Part shown: positions 45,521-56,640 of the stretch, piece by piece
How the letters are laid out: each line of letters opens with the position of its first letter
How positions within the stretch are numbered: the stretch's first letter is position 1
DNA from: Anagrus nilaparvatae
Taxonomy: Eukaryota; Arthropoda; Insecta; Hymenoptera; Mymaridae
Assembly: GCA_022575985.1 (NCBI GenBank)
Contig: JAKSXM010000147.1
Span: forward strand, 22,106,001-22,170,000
Direction of reading: 5' to 3'
Length of the DNA: 64,000 bases
The notes under the pieces: model-generated
Databases searched by the model: none
The model's input: only the letters and a program-made list of their open reading frames with translations
What the model was told of the DNA's origin: nothing
Position numbers and translations under genes: made by a program

Positions 45521-46233
45521 AGCTTACTGGTCTATTAATTTCTGGAATCTTTGGATCTTTATCTCCTTTTTATTGGCATACTAATTTTGCCAATTTCCAT
45601 TTTTCTGAAAAGTACACTTTATTCGATGCATTATTGAATATAATTGTTAGTTTTTGATAGTGTTTTCTTAGTAAATTTTTAAGAACAATATTTGGGATTG
45701 TATCAAATCCAGTTATTTGGTACTCTTTTAATTATTTCTATTATTTCCTTTGTATTGCAGAATATTTTAGTGGTATAATTTTGTATTGATGGGTTGAATG
45801 CTGGATTATTATTTGAAAATATTGTTTTAGACTTCTGTTCTTCTTGAAATTTTTTGTTGTTTTGGCTTATTATATTTTCTTCTCTTTTAACTATTTCAGT
45901 TAGTCTGCTGTTTTTATCTATATTTCTTGTTTTGTTCACTTGTTCATAGTGCTTAGTCATAATATCAAGAACCTCTTCTTTATCTTTTATATATAGTGTG
46001 TCTCATTTTGTTCTATATTGTTGATTTCCCAACCTTCGAGTATCATTGCTTTATTTTTATCTAATTTTACTATGCCAATTTCTTCATATGTTCTGAGTCT
46101 AAATTGTCTATTTATTCAATTGAAGAATTTTCCTGAATTTCTGTGATCTATGCTTTTTGCATGGTTGGCCCAGTATTTTCTACCTTGTTTTGAAAACGCT
46201 TTTATTCTATAATTTAACTAGAATAGCCGCGCG

Positions 46234-46249
46234 CTCTGCGCGCGCAGAG
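46234..46249 (-). terminator. Helitron 3'-terminal hairpin
   Basis: CTCTGCGCGCGCAGAG is a perfect 16-bp palindrome. In Helitrons a GC-rich hairpin about 10-12 nucleotides before CTRR marks the end of rolling-circle replication. The surrounding GCCGCGCG is also GC-rich, in sharp contrast to the AT-rich flanks. Confidence 0.92.
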
Positions 46250-46575
46250 TAATTGCTTTTTTTATAATTTCGTTATAAAATTAATTTAAATAAAATTCAT
46301 GCTTATACTGATAAAAAATACTAATATTTTTATTGCTCTCAAATATTTTTACCTTCAAAATGCAATTAACTATTTTACCCCTTTTGCGTTAATTTATTTA
46401 AATACCTACTTAAGAAAATTTAATTTGTGTTGTTTTTTATTCTCGAAGGAAAGTTTTCATTATTTTTTTTGTTTTTTACTTCATTGGAGGAATAGATTAT
46501 ATCTTTTCCCACGTATTTCAATTTTTACCTGAAAGGCTATTTTTAATTAATCAATAACAGCATCTTGAGAATCTG

Positions 46576-47307
46576 ATTGGCCTTAAAATTTTTGTTCTCC
46601 CATAAACTTTTTGTTGGTACACTTTGATTAAATATTCTTTATAATATTTTTCGGAAAAATATTGATTATGGTATAAAAATTAAGGAACAATAAATTTCGT
46701 TACATTTTTCATTATGGGCTTTTATTTTTCGTTGGTAAGTACTCCACCTGGTTTTTGAGCATATTTGTCTTTTACATGCTGAAAAACAAAAAAAAAAATT
46801 TTTATAACTTTTCATTTTTCAAAATTTTCCATTTTCCGGATTTTTTTGTCACATAACCGAAATTCTGACTCGATTTTTGGATTACTTGGAAAATTTTACC
46901 AAAGGACCTCTTTTGAGATAATTATTTTGAATAAATCTGTAACTCTGTGCACAGAAAAGAAAATAAAAATATTAAAAAAATTAAAATTTATTTGCTAATT
47001 ATTGTTATTTTACTACTTTATATGAATTTGTATTATATTTTATTTTATTTTCTTTGTACAGAACTACAGTATTGTTCAAAATTTCTCTCAAAAGAGTCTT
47101 TAAGTAAACTTATGTAAGTATATTTAAGTAAGTATTTCCCGAGGAATTCAAAGATCATGTCAAAATTTCGGTTAGGGGACAAGGAAATCCAGAAAATTTT
47201 GGAAAATGGAAAGTTATGAAAATTCGTTTTTTTGAGTTTTTAAATATCCCCCAAAAAACTGCTTACAAACAGAAAGTTTATGGGAAAATAAAATTTTTTT
47301 GGCCAAT
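46576..47307. repeat. degenerate palindrome within the Helitron
   Basis: ATTGGCC at 46576 pairs with GGCCAAT at 47301, and inner pairs include CCCATAAACTTTTTG with AGAAAGTTTATGGG, ATAACTTTTCATTTTTC with its diverged complement, and ACCGAAATT with AATTTCGGT, around a centre near 46940. Mismatches are frequent, so it is an older foldback sequence. Part of the arm (AATTTTTCGGATTTCCTTG) is repeated again near 47380. Confidence 0.75.
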
Positions 47308-47511
47308 TAAAAGAAAAAAAAACAACCTTTTTGGAGAAATTTGCCTTTGAAAAACCTCTTTAGTTTTTCCAATTTTTCGGATTTCCTTGTAGTTTCCAAA
47401 AAACTGATGTCAGAATCGTCTTCAGTGGGAAATTTTACATACCCCTTATTCATAAAAATTGTTTTTAGTTTCATTTAGAGCTTACAAAAATTAAAATCAA
47501 AAAATTAACTC

Positions 47512-49244
47512 ATAGTCTAGAAGACGCCTCACAGTGTATAGTAAAAAAAAAAAATGGCCAAAAATCGGCTTCAACGCAATTTCTGATGAAGAAAAATTCT
47601 GCTGGATGGAAAATGACCGTTTTTGTGTATACTAAATGATAGGCTACCGAGATCAAAAAAATGTTTTTATTTCAATTTTTTTAGCTGCTGAATGAAAAAA
47701 AAAAATCTATTTTTTATCATAAAAAGGTAAAATATTTATAGTTTTAAAATTAAAAAAAAAATTTTTTTAGGTACAGCTCTGTATTAAGATATGTACATAA
47801 ATGATAAATAAACCTAAAAAAAGTGTATTAGTATAATTATACATGGCTGTATGCAGTATAAAGATGTGTTAGTCAACATTTGCAATTTAGTCAAAAAATT
47901 AAAAATTTGATTTTTCTATTTTTACTTTTATTTTAAACTTAAATAAAGTATAAAAAATATAAATTATATAAAAACATTAAAAAAAATACTTTATTTAAGT
48001 TTAAAATAGAAAAATCAAATTTTTAATTTTAAAAAAAATTTTTTGACTAAATTGCAAATGTTGACTAACACATCTTTATACTGCATACAGCCATGTATAA
48101 TTATACTAATACACTTTTTTTAGGTTTATTTATCATTTATGTACATATCTTAATACAGAGCTGTACCTAAAAAAATTTTTTTTTTTTATTTTAAAACTAT
48201 AAATATTTACCTTTTTATGGTAAAAAATAGATTTTTTTTTTCATTCAGCAGCTAAAAAAATTTAAAAAAAAAATTTTTTGATCTCGGTAGCCTATAATTT
48301 AGTATTTACAAAAACCGTCATTTTCCATCCAGCAAAAGTTTTTTTTCATCAGAAATTGCGTTGAAGCCGATTTTTGGCCACTTTTTTTTTTTACTATACT
48401 GTGCGCCTGTGTTAAATGTATGCACTTTTTTCCTAAGCCTTGTCCCTTGTGTAAAGCTACTTATACGTGATACTTAAGAGTTCTGCCTGGACGCCATTTT
48501 TGCAGCTGTAAGCCAATCCCGTAAACGGACGCTTTCTCACCTACTCATGGCTTCAATTTTAATTAAAATAAAAAATGAAAAGCAGAAAAATAATCTCCGG
48601 AAAATTCTGCAGATGGGACAACTTTGCCCGGTCACGGAAAATTTTCCTAAAACATCATAATAAATAAAACAAAATTTATAATCCGTGACCGGGCAAAGTT
48701 GTCCCATCTGCAGAATTTTCCGGAGATTATTTTTCTGCTTTTCATTTTTTATTTTAATTAAAATTGAAGCCATGAGTAGGTGAGAAAGCGTCCATTTACG
48801 GGATTGGCTTACAGCTGCAAAAATGGCTTCCAGGCAGAACTCTTAAGTTTTTGGGTACGCTGATGCTGAATTTTTAGATTCCGATCCCGAAAACTTAGCC
48901 CTGATACCGATTTACCGTAATTTTCGGCCAATTTTGAGTGTTTTTTTTGACATACTTCATATAAAAACTTTCTGGATTGACTTTAAAATGGCAGTATATA
49001 CTACCTGACAATATTACCTGAAATTTTAAAGTCAATATAGAAAGTTTTTATTTGAAGTATGTCAAAAAAACACTCAAAATTGGCCAAAAACTATGGTATA
49101 TCGGTATTAGGGCTACGCTCTCGGGATCGGGACCTGAAAATTTGCAATCAGCGTACTTGGAAACTTAAGAATCACGTATAAGTAGCCTTACACAAGGCTT
49201 AGGAAAAAAGTGCATAAATTTAACACAGGCGGCTTCTAGACTAT
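47512..49244. repeat. multi-branched (cloverleaf-like) nested palindrome
   Basis: Nested complementary segments: an outer stem ATAGTCTAGAAG(A/C)CGCCT (47512-47529 with 49227-49244); branch 1, 47529-48405, with arms of about 420 bp centred near 47967; a second stem, about 48406-48473 with 49164-49229, including ACTTTTTTCCTAAGCCTTG and its complement; branch 2, 48474-48846, arms about 165 bp, centre near 48660; and branch 3, 48855-49156, arms about 140 bp, centre near 49005. A CTTAAG lies at each of the three meeting points of stem 2 with branches 2 and 3 (48473, 48842, 49164). No coding capacity; the frame at 48537-48773 is an arm-plus-arm artefact. Confidence 0.85.
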
Positions 49245-50249
49245 CACATTTTTCTAGAAAATTAAAAAAAATTTATAAATTTAAAAACACCTGTAATTTT
49301 GAAACATTTCAATCTATAGAAGCTTAAAAATTTGAATGGAATCATATTTTTACGTACTAAGCCCAGTAGAAATGGTTTTATGAAAATCCCAAAGTTTCAC
49401 CATCCCTTTCATAAAGTTTCACTAAGAATAACCTATATGCAAAAATTCCAGTCTTGACATTCCATCGGGTTTTTTCTATTTTTATTATAAATCGCAATAC
49501 TATAAGTATAATATATAGAAAGCATTTTTGAACCTATTTGATGGGTTTGAATTGGAGTTAAAATTATTTCAGAATCAATAATAATCAATTAATATTTTCA
49601 CAGCGGCGTAGGCAACCTTGAACCATGGCTCTATGTATTTTTAATGGGGCTCCAAAATCTTCCGCAACGAATTTGTTAATTTAATTTCCTTCCTTAATAA
49701 TATTTTATAATAACAAAATAACCACATTATAATTGCTTCAAGATTTTGACATTATTTATGATATTATTTCTTTTTATCTCAAAAGTATAAATTGTTTGGT
49801 TCTTTAAAAACTACCTATATAATTTTTAAATCTTACCTAATTTTATTTTTTTTCCTTCGCCTATTACCTATAATCCTAAGATAAGGTCCTTATTATTTTT
49901 ATAAATAATACAAGTTTTGCTTTTAACCTCTTTTTGGCGCATCAGTTACATTTTTTGTGTATTTTAATGTATAAATTAACTAAATAACATAACCACTAAC
50001 TTTATTTATTTAAATTTTTCGTATAAACGAAATTTTTTAATAATCATTATTAATCTTTAAATTTTTAGAATTAATTTAAATTCTGATAAATGTATATTTG
50101 CTTATTAGTATATTTTTATTTTATACGATTGTTATAAGTTAATGATAATGAACCGCAATTTTTATAATTAATTTAAAAATAATCGAATAATCGATTTTTA
50201 TTCGGCCAATCAGAAGGCGAATAAAAAGTTGAATAGAAGCAACTTCAGA
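49245..50249. other. Helitron 5' region, AT-rich, no genes
   Basis: This is the remaining 5' part of the Helitron in minus orientation. I see no coding sequence and no array. The terminal 60 bp (about 50190-50249) are less AT-rich than the rest. Confidence 0.6.
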
Positions 50250-51037
50250 TCTCCATCGATCTTTATATAATGGATTTATAAACCAAGTCTTTATAGAAAA
50301 TTATTGAATCTGTTTTTGAGCTGTCGTAGTTATTTTCTAATAGCCATCTTTAAGTGCTTAACTATATTTTTTTTATCGTTTTTAAGTCTTATTGCTTTGT
50401 AATTTATATACTATGTTGGTGAATCTTTTGGAATATAGATTGGCGTGATAGCATTAATAGCTTTGTGTTAATATTTCTATTTCTTCATCTATTTCTGCTA
50501 TTGATAAGTTTCTATTTGATGGAGTATTGTGGTGGTCGTTTTTAATTTGATATTGTTGAAATTTTTCGAGAAAATTTTAGTGTTTTTATAAAGGAAAGAT
50601 CCTTTTTCTTGTTGTGTGTTTAGTGTGAAGTTTAGGTCCATCAGTAGGTCTATCTCTAATATTACTGCTCTGTGGTCATTTTCGTCTTGGTATGCTAATG
50701 TTTTCAACTTTCTGTTATGTGTTAAATTTAGAAACTTTATTCTTGCGTCTACTAGCCCAAGATCTAAATAAAATTTATTACCATTTCTGATATATGTTGA
50801 ATCATTAGGAGGGTATAATATAATTTTATTTTCTATAGCTTCCTCTTCAAGCCATGTTTTTAAAAACGACCCCCTTGTGTTTGCATTTTTGTCACGCCAT
50901 TGCTGGTGCCTTGCATTTAAGTCTCCTGCTATCACTCCATAATTGCTTTCTTTCCATAATTCGAGTCCTTTTACTACGTTGTTTAATTCTTCGATACATT
51001 TTTTTCTGGAAGAATGCAACGGAGTGGACAGAATCAA
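50250..51037 (-). mobile_element. I/Jockey-group LINE, 5' part with endonuclease
   Basis: This is the upstream part of the LINE split by the Helitron. The frame at 50498-51037 carries endonuclease text: RKKCIEELNNVVKGLELW, YGVIAGDLNARHQQWRDK, NTRGSFLKTWLEEE, IILYPPNDSTYI, FYLDLGLVDARI and a DENDHRAVILEI end. GDLNA and the SDH-like DH.A pair are the catalytic signature of the LINE AP-endonuclease, here with SDH replaced by NDH. Relatives begin about 80-100 residues earlier, so the copy is 5'-truncated near 51040. Between 50498 and the Helitron edge another frame reads KTWFINPLYKDRWR, which joins the 3' part. Confidence 0.9.
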
Positions 51038-51290
51038 GGGGAGCTAGGCAGTTCAAGAGGGCCTCAGGTACCACAATTTACTGAATATGAATAGAATGTA
51101 TATATATCCGCGGGAACAAAAGAAAGCACAATATCGGGACGTCCAGGACGAGGCCAGGATGGACCAACGGGGTTCTAACAAATGGAGCGTTTGGGACCTT
51201 TGAATTAAGTCTGGTGCGCCAGAGCTTGTGTCCCCTCACCTAGGCAAAAACAAAGAGTGAAGTGTATTTTGTTTTTTGGACAAATAAATT
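51038..51290. other. less AT-rich segment of unknown origin
   Basis: The stretch from the LINE's truncation point to about 51235 is markedly richer in G+C (AGGACGAGGCCAGGATGG, GGTGCGCCAGAGC) and ends in GGACAAATAAATTTTATAAAA, which resembles a retroelement 3' tail with an AATAAA signal on the plus strand. I recognise no protein motif in any frame. Confidence 0.35.
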
Positions 51291-52554
51291 TTATAAAAAT
51301 ATAATAATAATAATAAAACTTTAATTTTATTACAAGAAAAAGTATCGTAAAAAGTAAAAATTTTTTGTATATCATGCATAAAGTTTGAATAGTTTTTTTT
51401 ACTATTACATATAATAACTTTATAAATAATTATGAAGCTCTCAAGCTTACATATTAAATTATTGAATAAAAAAATGAGCATTACATCTTATAACTAATGT
51501 TAATAAAAAAAAAAGTAAGTATAATAATATGTTAATATAACCTGAAATAAAAAAAAAATGTAAACTTGTTTTCTTACATGACTTAAAAACATAATTTTTT
51601 TTTTAATAACTCAAGATAATTACATAATTATAAATATTAATGGATTTTTTTCTCCTTGTGCTATTACAAATTATTGTCTTAAAAGTAAGTAAATAAATAC
51701 GATATTTTTTTATTTCTTTGATTCGACTGATTTAATTATAAATAAAAAACAACAAAGTTATCTAATAATTGACAAACACATGTCACATTATTTTTTTTTT
51801 TTATTTTTTACTTATTTCTAAAACGTGTAAAATAACACAAATTTTATGATAGCAATTAATCTAAAAATCCTATTTTTTTTTATTATTAATGATTAAATAC
51901 AAAAAAAAAACTTGTCTTGAATTTGTAATTTTATAATCAATAAATTATGCTGTACTTGACCTCCATAACAATTAATAAAAAATCTTATCTCTCTAATTTT
52001 ACACTTTATATTATAACAATAAATTAATTTGGGTTAAAATGTTTTTTATTCGTTTCTCTTAAATTTTACTGACCTACCTAAAATTTATTGTATTCTACAA
52101 GTTGTTTTTTTTGTTCATGAAACATGCTTAAATGCGAACATAATCTTTATATTTTATGAATAAACATTTTTTTTATTCTTTTGTTTTATAAAAATTTTTT
52201 TAAATTCTTCTACAGAAACTAGAAAAAAAGAAAATTTTAAATATTTGTATATAAAGAAAAATTTTTTTCTATTCAAATATATTCAATTTCTTTTCTTGTA
52301 TGTCACGTGCAAAAATTTGAAATTAGATTCTCAGTAAAATACGCTCTGCTATGAGTTTCTTTGTACTTGGATTATTGTTATGAATGTAAAAATTTTTTTG
52401 TTTTAAAAGACAGTTGAAAATTCAATAAGTAAAAAAAAGTTTTTCATTTCAGATCTTTTTTCTCGCTTAACTCTCAAATTATCAAAAAGTTGCAAAAAAT
52501 ATGGAATTTACAGAAAAAAAGATAATATATACCCACAATAAAACTAAAATTGTT
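51291..52554. other. AT-rich DNA, nothing recognised
   Basis: Homopolymer-rich AT sequence; the frame at 51236-51481 has no motif. Confidence 0.5.
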
Positions 52555-54410
52555 GAATCCTCATATATAGGAAAGGTTAATTTTTTTTCATTTTTGTTGC
52601 ATATAAACACGTTTTGAGACTTAAGGAGCTACGGTTGTCCTTAATAGGTTCCGAAATGCGTTCTGACGTCAAAGTTTCGGTTGATTCTTGTCAAGTACAC
52701 TTACGTTATATAAAAAATTTCAATTTTGAAAAAATCCGTCGGGTGCTTTTTAAGAAAAGCTCAAAAAGCACCCGAAAATGGGTATTTTCGCGTATACAAA
52801 ATTTAAAAGTTTTTTTTATTGTTAAACATAAAATTTGCTTGCAAATAGTGTTTGAGTAAAATATTTTTTATATAAATAAGATTATTTATATAAAAAACCA
52901 TGATATTAGCCCTCAGAAAGCTACTTTACAGGTTGCAAATTGTTCAAAGTGCTGTAAACATATTCTTTAGTATTTCTTAAAATTTAGATTTAAAAAAAGT
53001 TAAAAGTAAGTAGTTATGTAAGAATACACCTCTTTTTTATAAAAAATTAATAATTAAATTACAATATGTATATTCTGATAGCGCACTAAAACTAAAAGAC
53101 GTAAAATGGGCAAAATTAAAAAAATTAAAATTTTGCATTTTCGAAGTTTTTAAATTTTTTTATTTTTTAATGAATCTAATACTTTTTCTAAATTATAAAT
53201 TTATTCTTAAATATCTAATAATATACGTGTAATACTGTGGCATAAATTTTTTTATTTATTATTATATTGATGAATGAAACAATGGTTTATGTTTATGCAC
53301 TAAACTGGGAATCTCAAGTAATTGCAACCGAGAAAAAAGTCAACCAAATACTATACACCCTGCGATTCATTATATACTGTACCTCTGAAACTCTGCGTAA
53401 GCGACTTGTCCAGACATTAATTACACCTCATCTAGAGATGCTAAAACACTACTGGGCAGAATACAAAGACTTAGCAACAAGGGAATTCGGTACATTATTG
53501 GCATAAGAAAAGATGCCCATATCTCACCAATCAGAAATAAATTGAATTGGCTTAAGACAGACACACGCAGACTGTATTTTTGTAATATTATTATTTAGAA
53601 AATACTACGCATGAATCAGCCAAATACTTAGAAAATCTGTTTACAAGACACCGGCCTAAACAGACTGCAAGAGGGATGTCTAAAACTATAGAACTGACTG
53701 TACCTGATATCATAAAGGGGGGAGGGGCTAATTCTATTCAGGTATTGGGGGTACAAAAATGGAATTCACTACCCATTTCCATCCAAAATCTCCCTTCCTT
53801 AAGTCGCTTTAAAGCAGCTCTCTTTCAGCACTTTCATACCAAATAATCGAAATTGGATGGCTCGTAGCCTGCTGTTGATTAATATACGCTTTACTTACTT
53901 ATTTAATTATTTACTCACTTATTGTAGGTGCAATAAATTTTAATGTACTGGTTCTGTGATGTTTCCACCAGATGTATACATTTTATTAACTCAGTTTTAC
54001 TTTAAATTTAAATACATTATACGTAAACTGACTATATACCAAATCATTGTTATACCAATACACTATAAGGTTATTTTTTTATGTACATGTATATATATTT
54101 TTTGTATTTGGTGCAAATAAACTTTATCTTATCTTATCTTATAACTCAAAAAAAAAACGTTTCTTTACCTAAATTTTGGAAAAAATTTGTCTGATAATTT
54201 TTGGAATTAACAAATCAAAAAAATAAAATTACTTAATTTAATTTTCCTACACTTTAGTCCAGGTTTTATGGAATTCATAATCTAAAAATAGATACACACT
54301 GTCATTTATTTTATTTGGCCTAATTTTTTTAATCCCTAATTTTTTTTATGAAATTTTTAGTTCGGAATTTATTCCAAATAAAAATTTTCTTGAGGAACTG
54401 TAGTGCTAAT
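52555..54410. repeat. possible second copy of the 4.6-5.6-kb element, split by a LINE
   Basis: The left part has TCCTCATATATAGGA followed by CATATAAACACGTTTTGAGAC, as at 4611-4690; the right part has TTGAGGAACTGTAGTGC and AACTTGGCA, as at 5549-5580. Removing the LINE at 53267-54142 leaves about 980 bp, close to the 955 bp of the first copy. The interior does not visibly share the tandem array, and a separate hairpin (CGGGTGCTTTTT with AAAAAGCACCCG, about 52739-52774) is found instead, so the assignment is tentative. Confidence 0.4.
53267..54142 (+). mobile_element. 5'-truncated Jockey/CR1-group LINE with TTATC tail
   Basis: The plus strand shows LNWESQVIATEKKVNQILYT, SETLRKRLVQTLITPHLE, then in other frames IRYIIGIRKDAHISPI, NKLNWLKTDTRRLYFCNII and NSIQVLGVQKWNSLPISIQN with LSRFKAALFQHFHT. 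These are the post-polymerase C-terminal blocks seen in the copies at 27.5-28.2 and 42.2 kb. A 3' untranslated region follows and ends in AATAAACTTTATCTTATCTTATCTTA-type sequence, a short pentamer tail. Frameshifts and stops interrupt the coding part. Upstream domains are absent, consistent with the 5' truncation usual for LINEs. Confidence 0.88.
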
Positions 54411-54740
54411 AACTTGGCAACAGTTATCAAATCAACTCATCAAAAAGGAAACAAAACACTCTACCAAAATCTATGCTAATTCTCCCCCTGACTTCAAAAA
54501 CCCATTTTTTGTTTATTTCTTTTTATTTATTAAACCAGAATTTCATTAGCAGAAATGAATTTTTGAATGATAGGGATAGTGCGATAGTCGATATTTGATA
54601 TTTATCTATCGCAAAATTTTCTATAGGAGTTTTATTCTATGTCATATCCTAAAAAAATCGATGAATATATGCAAATTATCGCCCTTATAAACAATAATTT
54701 ATTTAATAATTAAATAAAATTTCTGTGCATCAAAGTTCAC
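54411..54740. other. AT-rich spacer, nothing recognised
   Basis: No gene or repeat structure was recognised between the LINE-containing repeat and the TTAA-flanked element. Confidence 0.5.
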
Positions 54741-55022
54741 TTAAGGGTCGTTTTACCTAAATATGTCGATATTTTAGCTGATTTTCAAGGTAGGATTGTG
54801 AAATAACGGATAGAGATATTTGAATCAAATTTTTTTTATTGTTTAGAAATATATTAATAATTAAAAAAAAAAAATTTTTTTTGTTTTTTGTGACGTCATT
54901 TTTGCGTAAGCGGGGTGTATTTGCGTCTCTGAAAAAAAATAATCCAAAGTTATGTACAGGATATCTTGACTTAGGATAATCTAAAACATACACAAAAAAA
55001 ATTGGTAAGACTTAAAACCCGT

Positions 55023-55186
55023 AATTTCGGGATGACGTCGAGTTTTTTCAAAAAAATTAATTAGGAACAAAATGGCGGCTACACAAAGTTAAAATGAAAA
55101 AAAAAGCCTATAATTTTTGGGCAAAAGCAGCTGTAAAAATTTTTTGAGAACATAAAAAAAAAAAAACTCGACGTCATCCCGAAATT
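55023..55186. repeat. 26-bp inverted pair with 112-nt loop
   Basis: AATTTCGGGATGACGTCGAG plus a T run at 55023-55048 is the perfect reverse complement of 55161-55186. The GACGTC core is itself palindromic. It lies near the left end of the TTAA element. Confidence 0.9.
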
Positions 55187-55467
55187 AGTGCATTTATTAA
55201 GTTGCTTAGTAAATTTAAAGTAAATCGGTGCAGAAGTTATCGCGTAATCGTGTACATGGTTTTCAAAGACGTTGTTTCGAGTAAAACGACTTTGAAGTTT
55301 TGGAATAATTTTTTCGGTACTTTTAGTTATTAAATTATTAATTTTTTTTTTTTATTACGTAAAGGAACTTACAAAAAATATATTAGACCAAAAAAATTAA
55401 AATCAGTTGAGTAGTTTTAGAGAAATCTTAATTAGAAGGTGTAAAAACATAGTTTTCAAAATAAGAA

Positions 55468-55663
55468 TAATAGTAGATTGTTATACAAGGGGAGAAAATA
55501 AGCTATTTCAAAGCAGGTTGGAGATAGGGGCACGAGATGTGCAATGACGAGGGTGCACACGAGCCGTAGGCGAGTGTGTACCCGAGTCATTGCATATCGA
55601 GTGTAACTATCTCCGACCATGATTTGAAATTGCATTTTTTCCCCATGTGCAACATACTATTTT
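55468..55663. mobile_element. ~195-bp imperfect palindrome
   Basis: Paired blocks are GGGGAGAAAATAAGC with its diverged complement before CCCC, TTTCAAAGCAGGTTGGAGATA with TATCTCCGACCATG and GATTTGAAA, and GTGCAATGACGAGGGTGCACAC with its complement, around CGAGCCGTAGGCGAG at the centre. It is less AT-rich than its surroundings. A related phrase, GGAGAGATAGGGGCACGATGG, occurs alone at about 4443. Confidence 0.7.
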
Positions 55664-56640
55664 TTACTCTAAGAGTGAATATAAGCATCTTTTTAACAAA
55701 TGGGAACATATACACATATAATATAAATATAATATAATATATCGAAAGAAAAAGATGAGTAAAATAAAAAAAAAAACAAGTATTGATGAATAATTAATCC
55801 CTACTTCTTTCAAATAATCAAAATAATAGTGAAATTCCTACTCCGACTCTTTTCCAAAAAATATTAATTTGTATATGAAAGAAAGAGACAGTTAAAAATA
55901 CTCAGGTGAAAGGATGTAACTTTCGAATCTTCTTCGTCCTAACGGTGTCGACAGTCGTTCATAGATTTTTCTACAGAAAGGTATAATTGTCATAAAAGGT
56001 GCGTTTTATTATAATTCAAAATGGCATTTTTACTTAATAGTTGTTTAATTTAATTTATTTTATATGGTAAATGCATTTAACCACGCGTAAATTTATTTAC
56101 GCATTAACAAATAATTTTATGAATAAATAAAAGTGTGTTTTAATTTGTAATATAAATAAATGCGTGAGCACGTGGTACACATCTTTTATTTTGTTTATTA
56201 ATTTAGCTATAACAAAATAAAAGATGCATATATATATGCTCATTTTTCATCATTTATTTATATAAAAGTTAATTTTTGCATTTATTAAATAAAATAAATT
56301 TATATAGAATTAATAACGCAACTATTTCATAAAAATTCCATTTTGAATATTAATGAGCGTCACCTGACAATTTGTCTTCTATAACGAAGAATCAAGTTCG
56401 ACTAGATTGGGAGGGGTAAGAGGATGTAGGAAGAGTGGGTCGAGTCTCCTCTCAATTCTCTCTTCTGTTTTCTTCTCTAGGGAGGAAAGTGCTTACTTTC
56501 CTCCCTAGAGAGAAAAAATAAAAGAGAGAATAGAGAGGGATACAAATCCTCACTTTCTCCTTCAAAAACACGTTAAAAAAGATGCTTTTATTCACTCGGA
56601 GAGTGAAAAAATTTTTTTTTCGTAGAAATTTAACAAAACA
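55664..56640. repeat. degenerate ~1-kb palindrome
   Basis: Outer pair: AGAGTGAATATAAGCATC near 55672 with GATGCTTTTATTCACTC near 56581. Inner pairs: ATTCAAAATGGCATTTTTAC with AAAATTCCATTTTGAAT, and ACACATCTTTTATTTTGTT with AACAAAATAAAAGATG at the centre near 56200. Arms are diverged. Confidence 0.7.
56474..56511. repeat. perfect 17-bp hairpin, 4-nt loop
   Basis: TTCTCTAGGGAGGAAAG-type left arm (56474-56490) and its exact complement (56495-56511) enclose GCTT. It lies inside the right arm of the larger palindrome and has no visible partner in the left arm, so it arose separately. Confidence 0.9.

Larger units (their letters stand above)
43612..46217 (-). mobile_element. I/Jockey-group LINE, 3' part (split by Helitron)
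   Basis: This is the downstream part of a minus-strand LINE whose upstream part lies at 50250-51037. The 3' end is taken as the TGAATAAATAAAC-like tail near 43612. Coding motifs appear in order: KAFSKQGRKYWANHAKSID next to the Helitron, a frame at 45703-45960, polymerase motifs at 44940-45520, VKYLGFHIDYLFRLNDHLE with LICYMLLVRPVMTYAAP (44525-44848) and the C-terminal block at 44009-44314. Several stops and frameshifts make it inactive. The family text (GLQQGTLSSP, IFNSDILNLF, MTYAAP) is abundant in insect genomes. Confidence 0.92.
46218..50249 (-). mobile_element. non-autonomous Helitron inserted in a LINE
   Basis: Read on the minus strand, the element begins TC (TCTGAAGTTGCTTC, ending at 50249) and ends CTAG (46218-46221), with a 16-bp perfect palindrome 12 bases before the CTAG. 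It sits between a host A and a host T, the known Helitron target. The insertion is confirmed by the host: joining 50250 to 46217 gives one open LINE frame across the joint (DRWRLNYRIKAF). No Rep/helicase coding sequence is present, so it depended on another element. Its 4032 bp are mostly AT-rich and include two large palindromic structures (46576-47307 and 47512-49244), which may be later insertions or captured cargo. Confidence 0.93.

Noticed and set aside
48537..48773. 78-residue minus-strand frame with repeated Cys-Pro text
   Set aside because: It reads through both arms of branch 2 of the nested palindrome, hence the mirrored LCPVT/SCPIC-like text; not a gene.
48406..49229. Integrated parvovirus terminal hairpin
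   Set aside because: The stem-plus-two-palindromes topology is similar, but there are no replication or capsid reading frames nearby and the location inside a Helitron fits nested transposons better.
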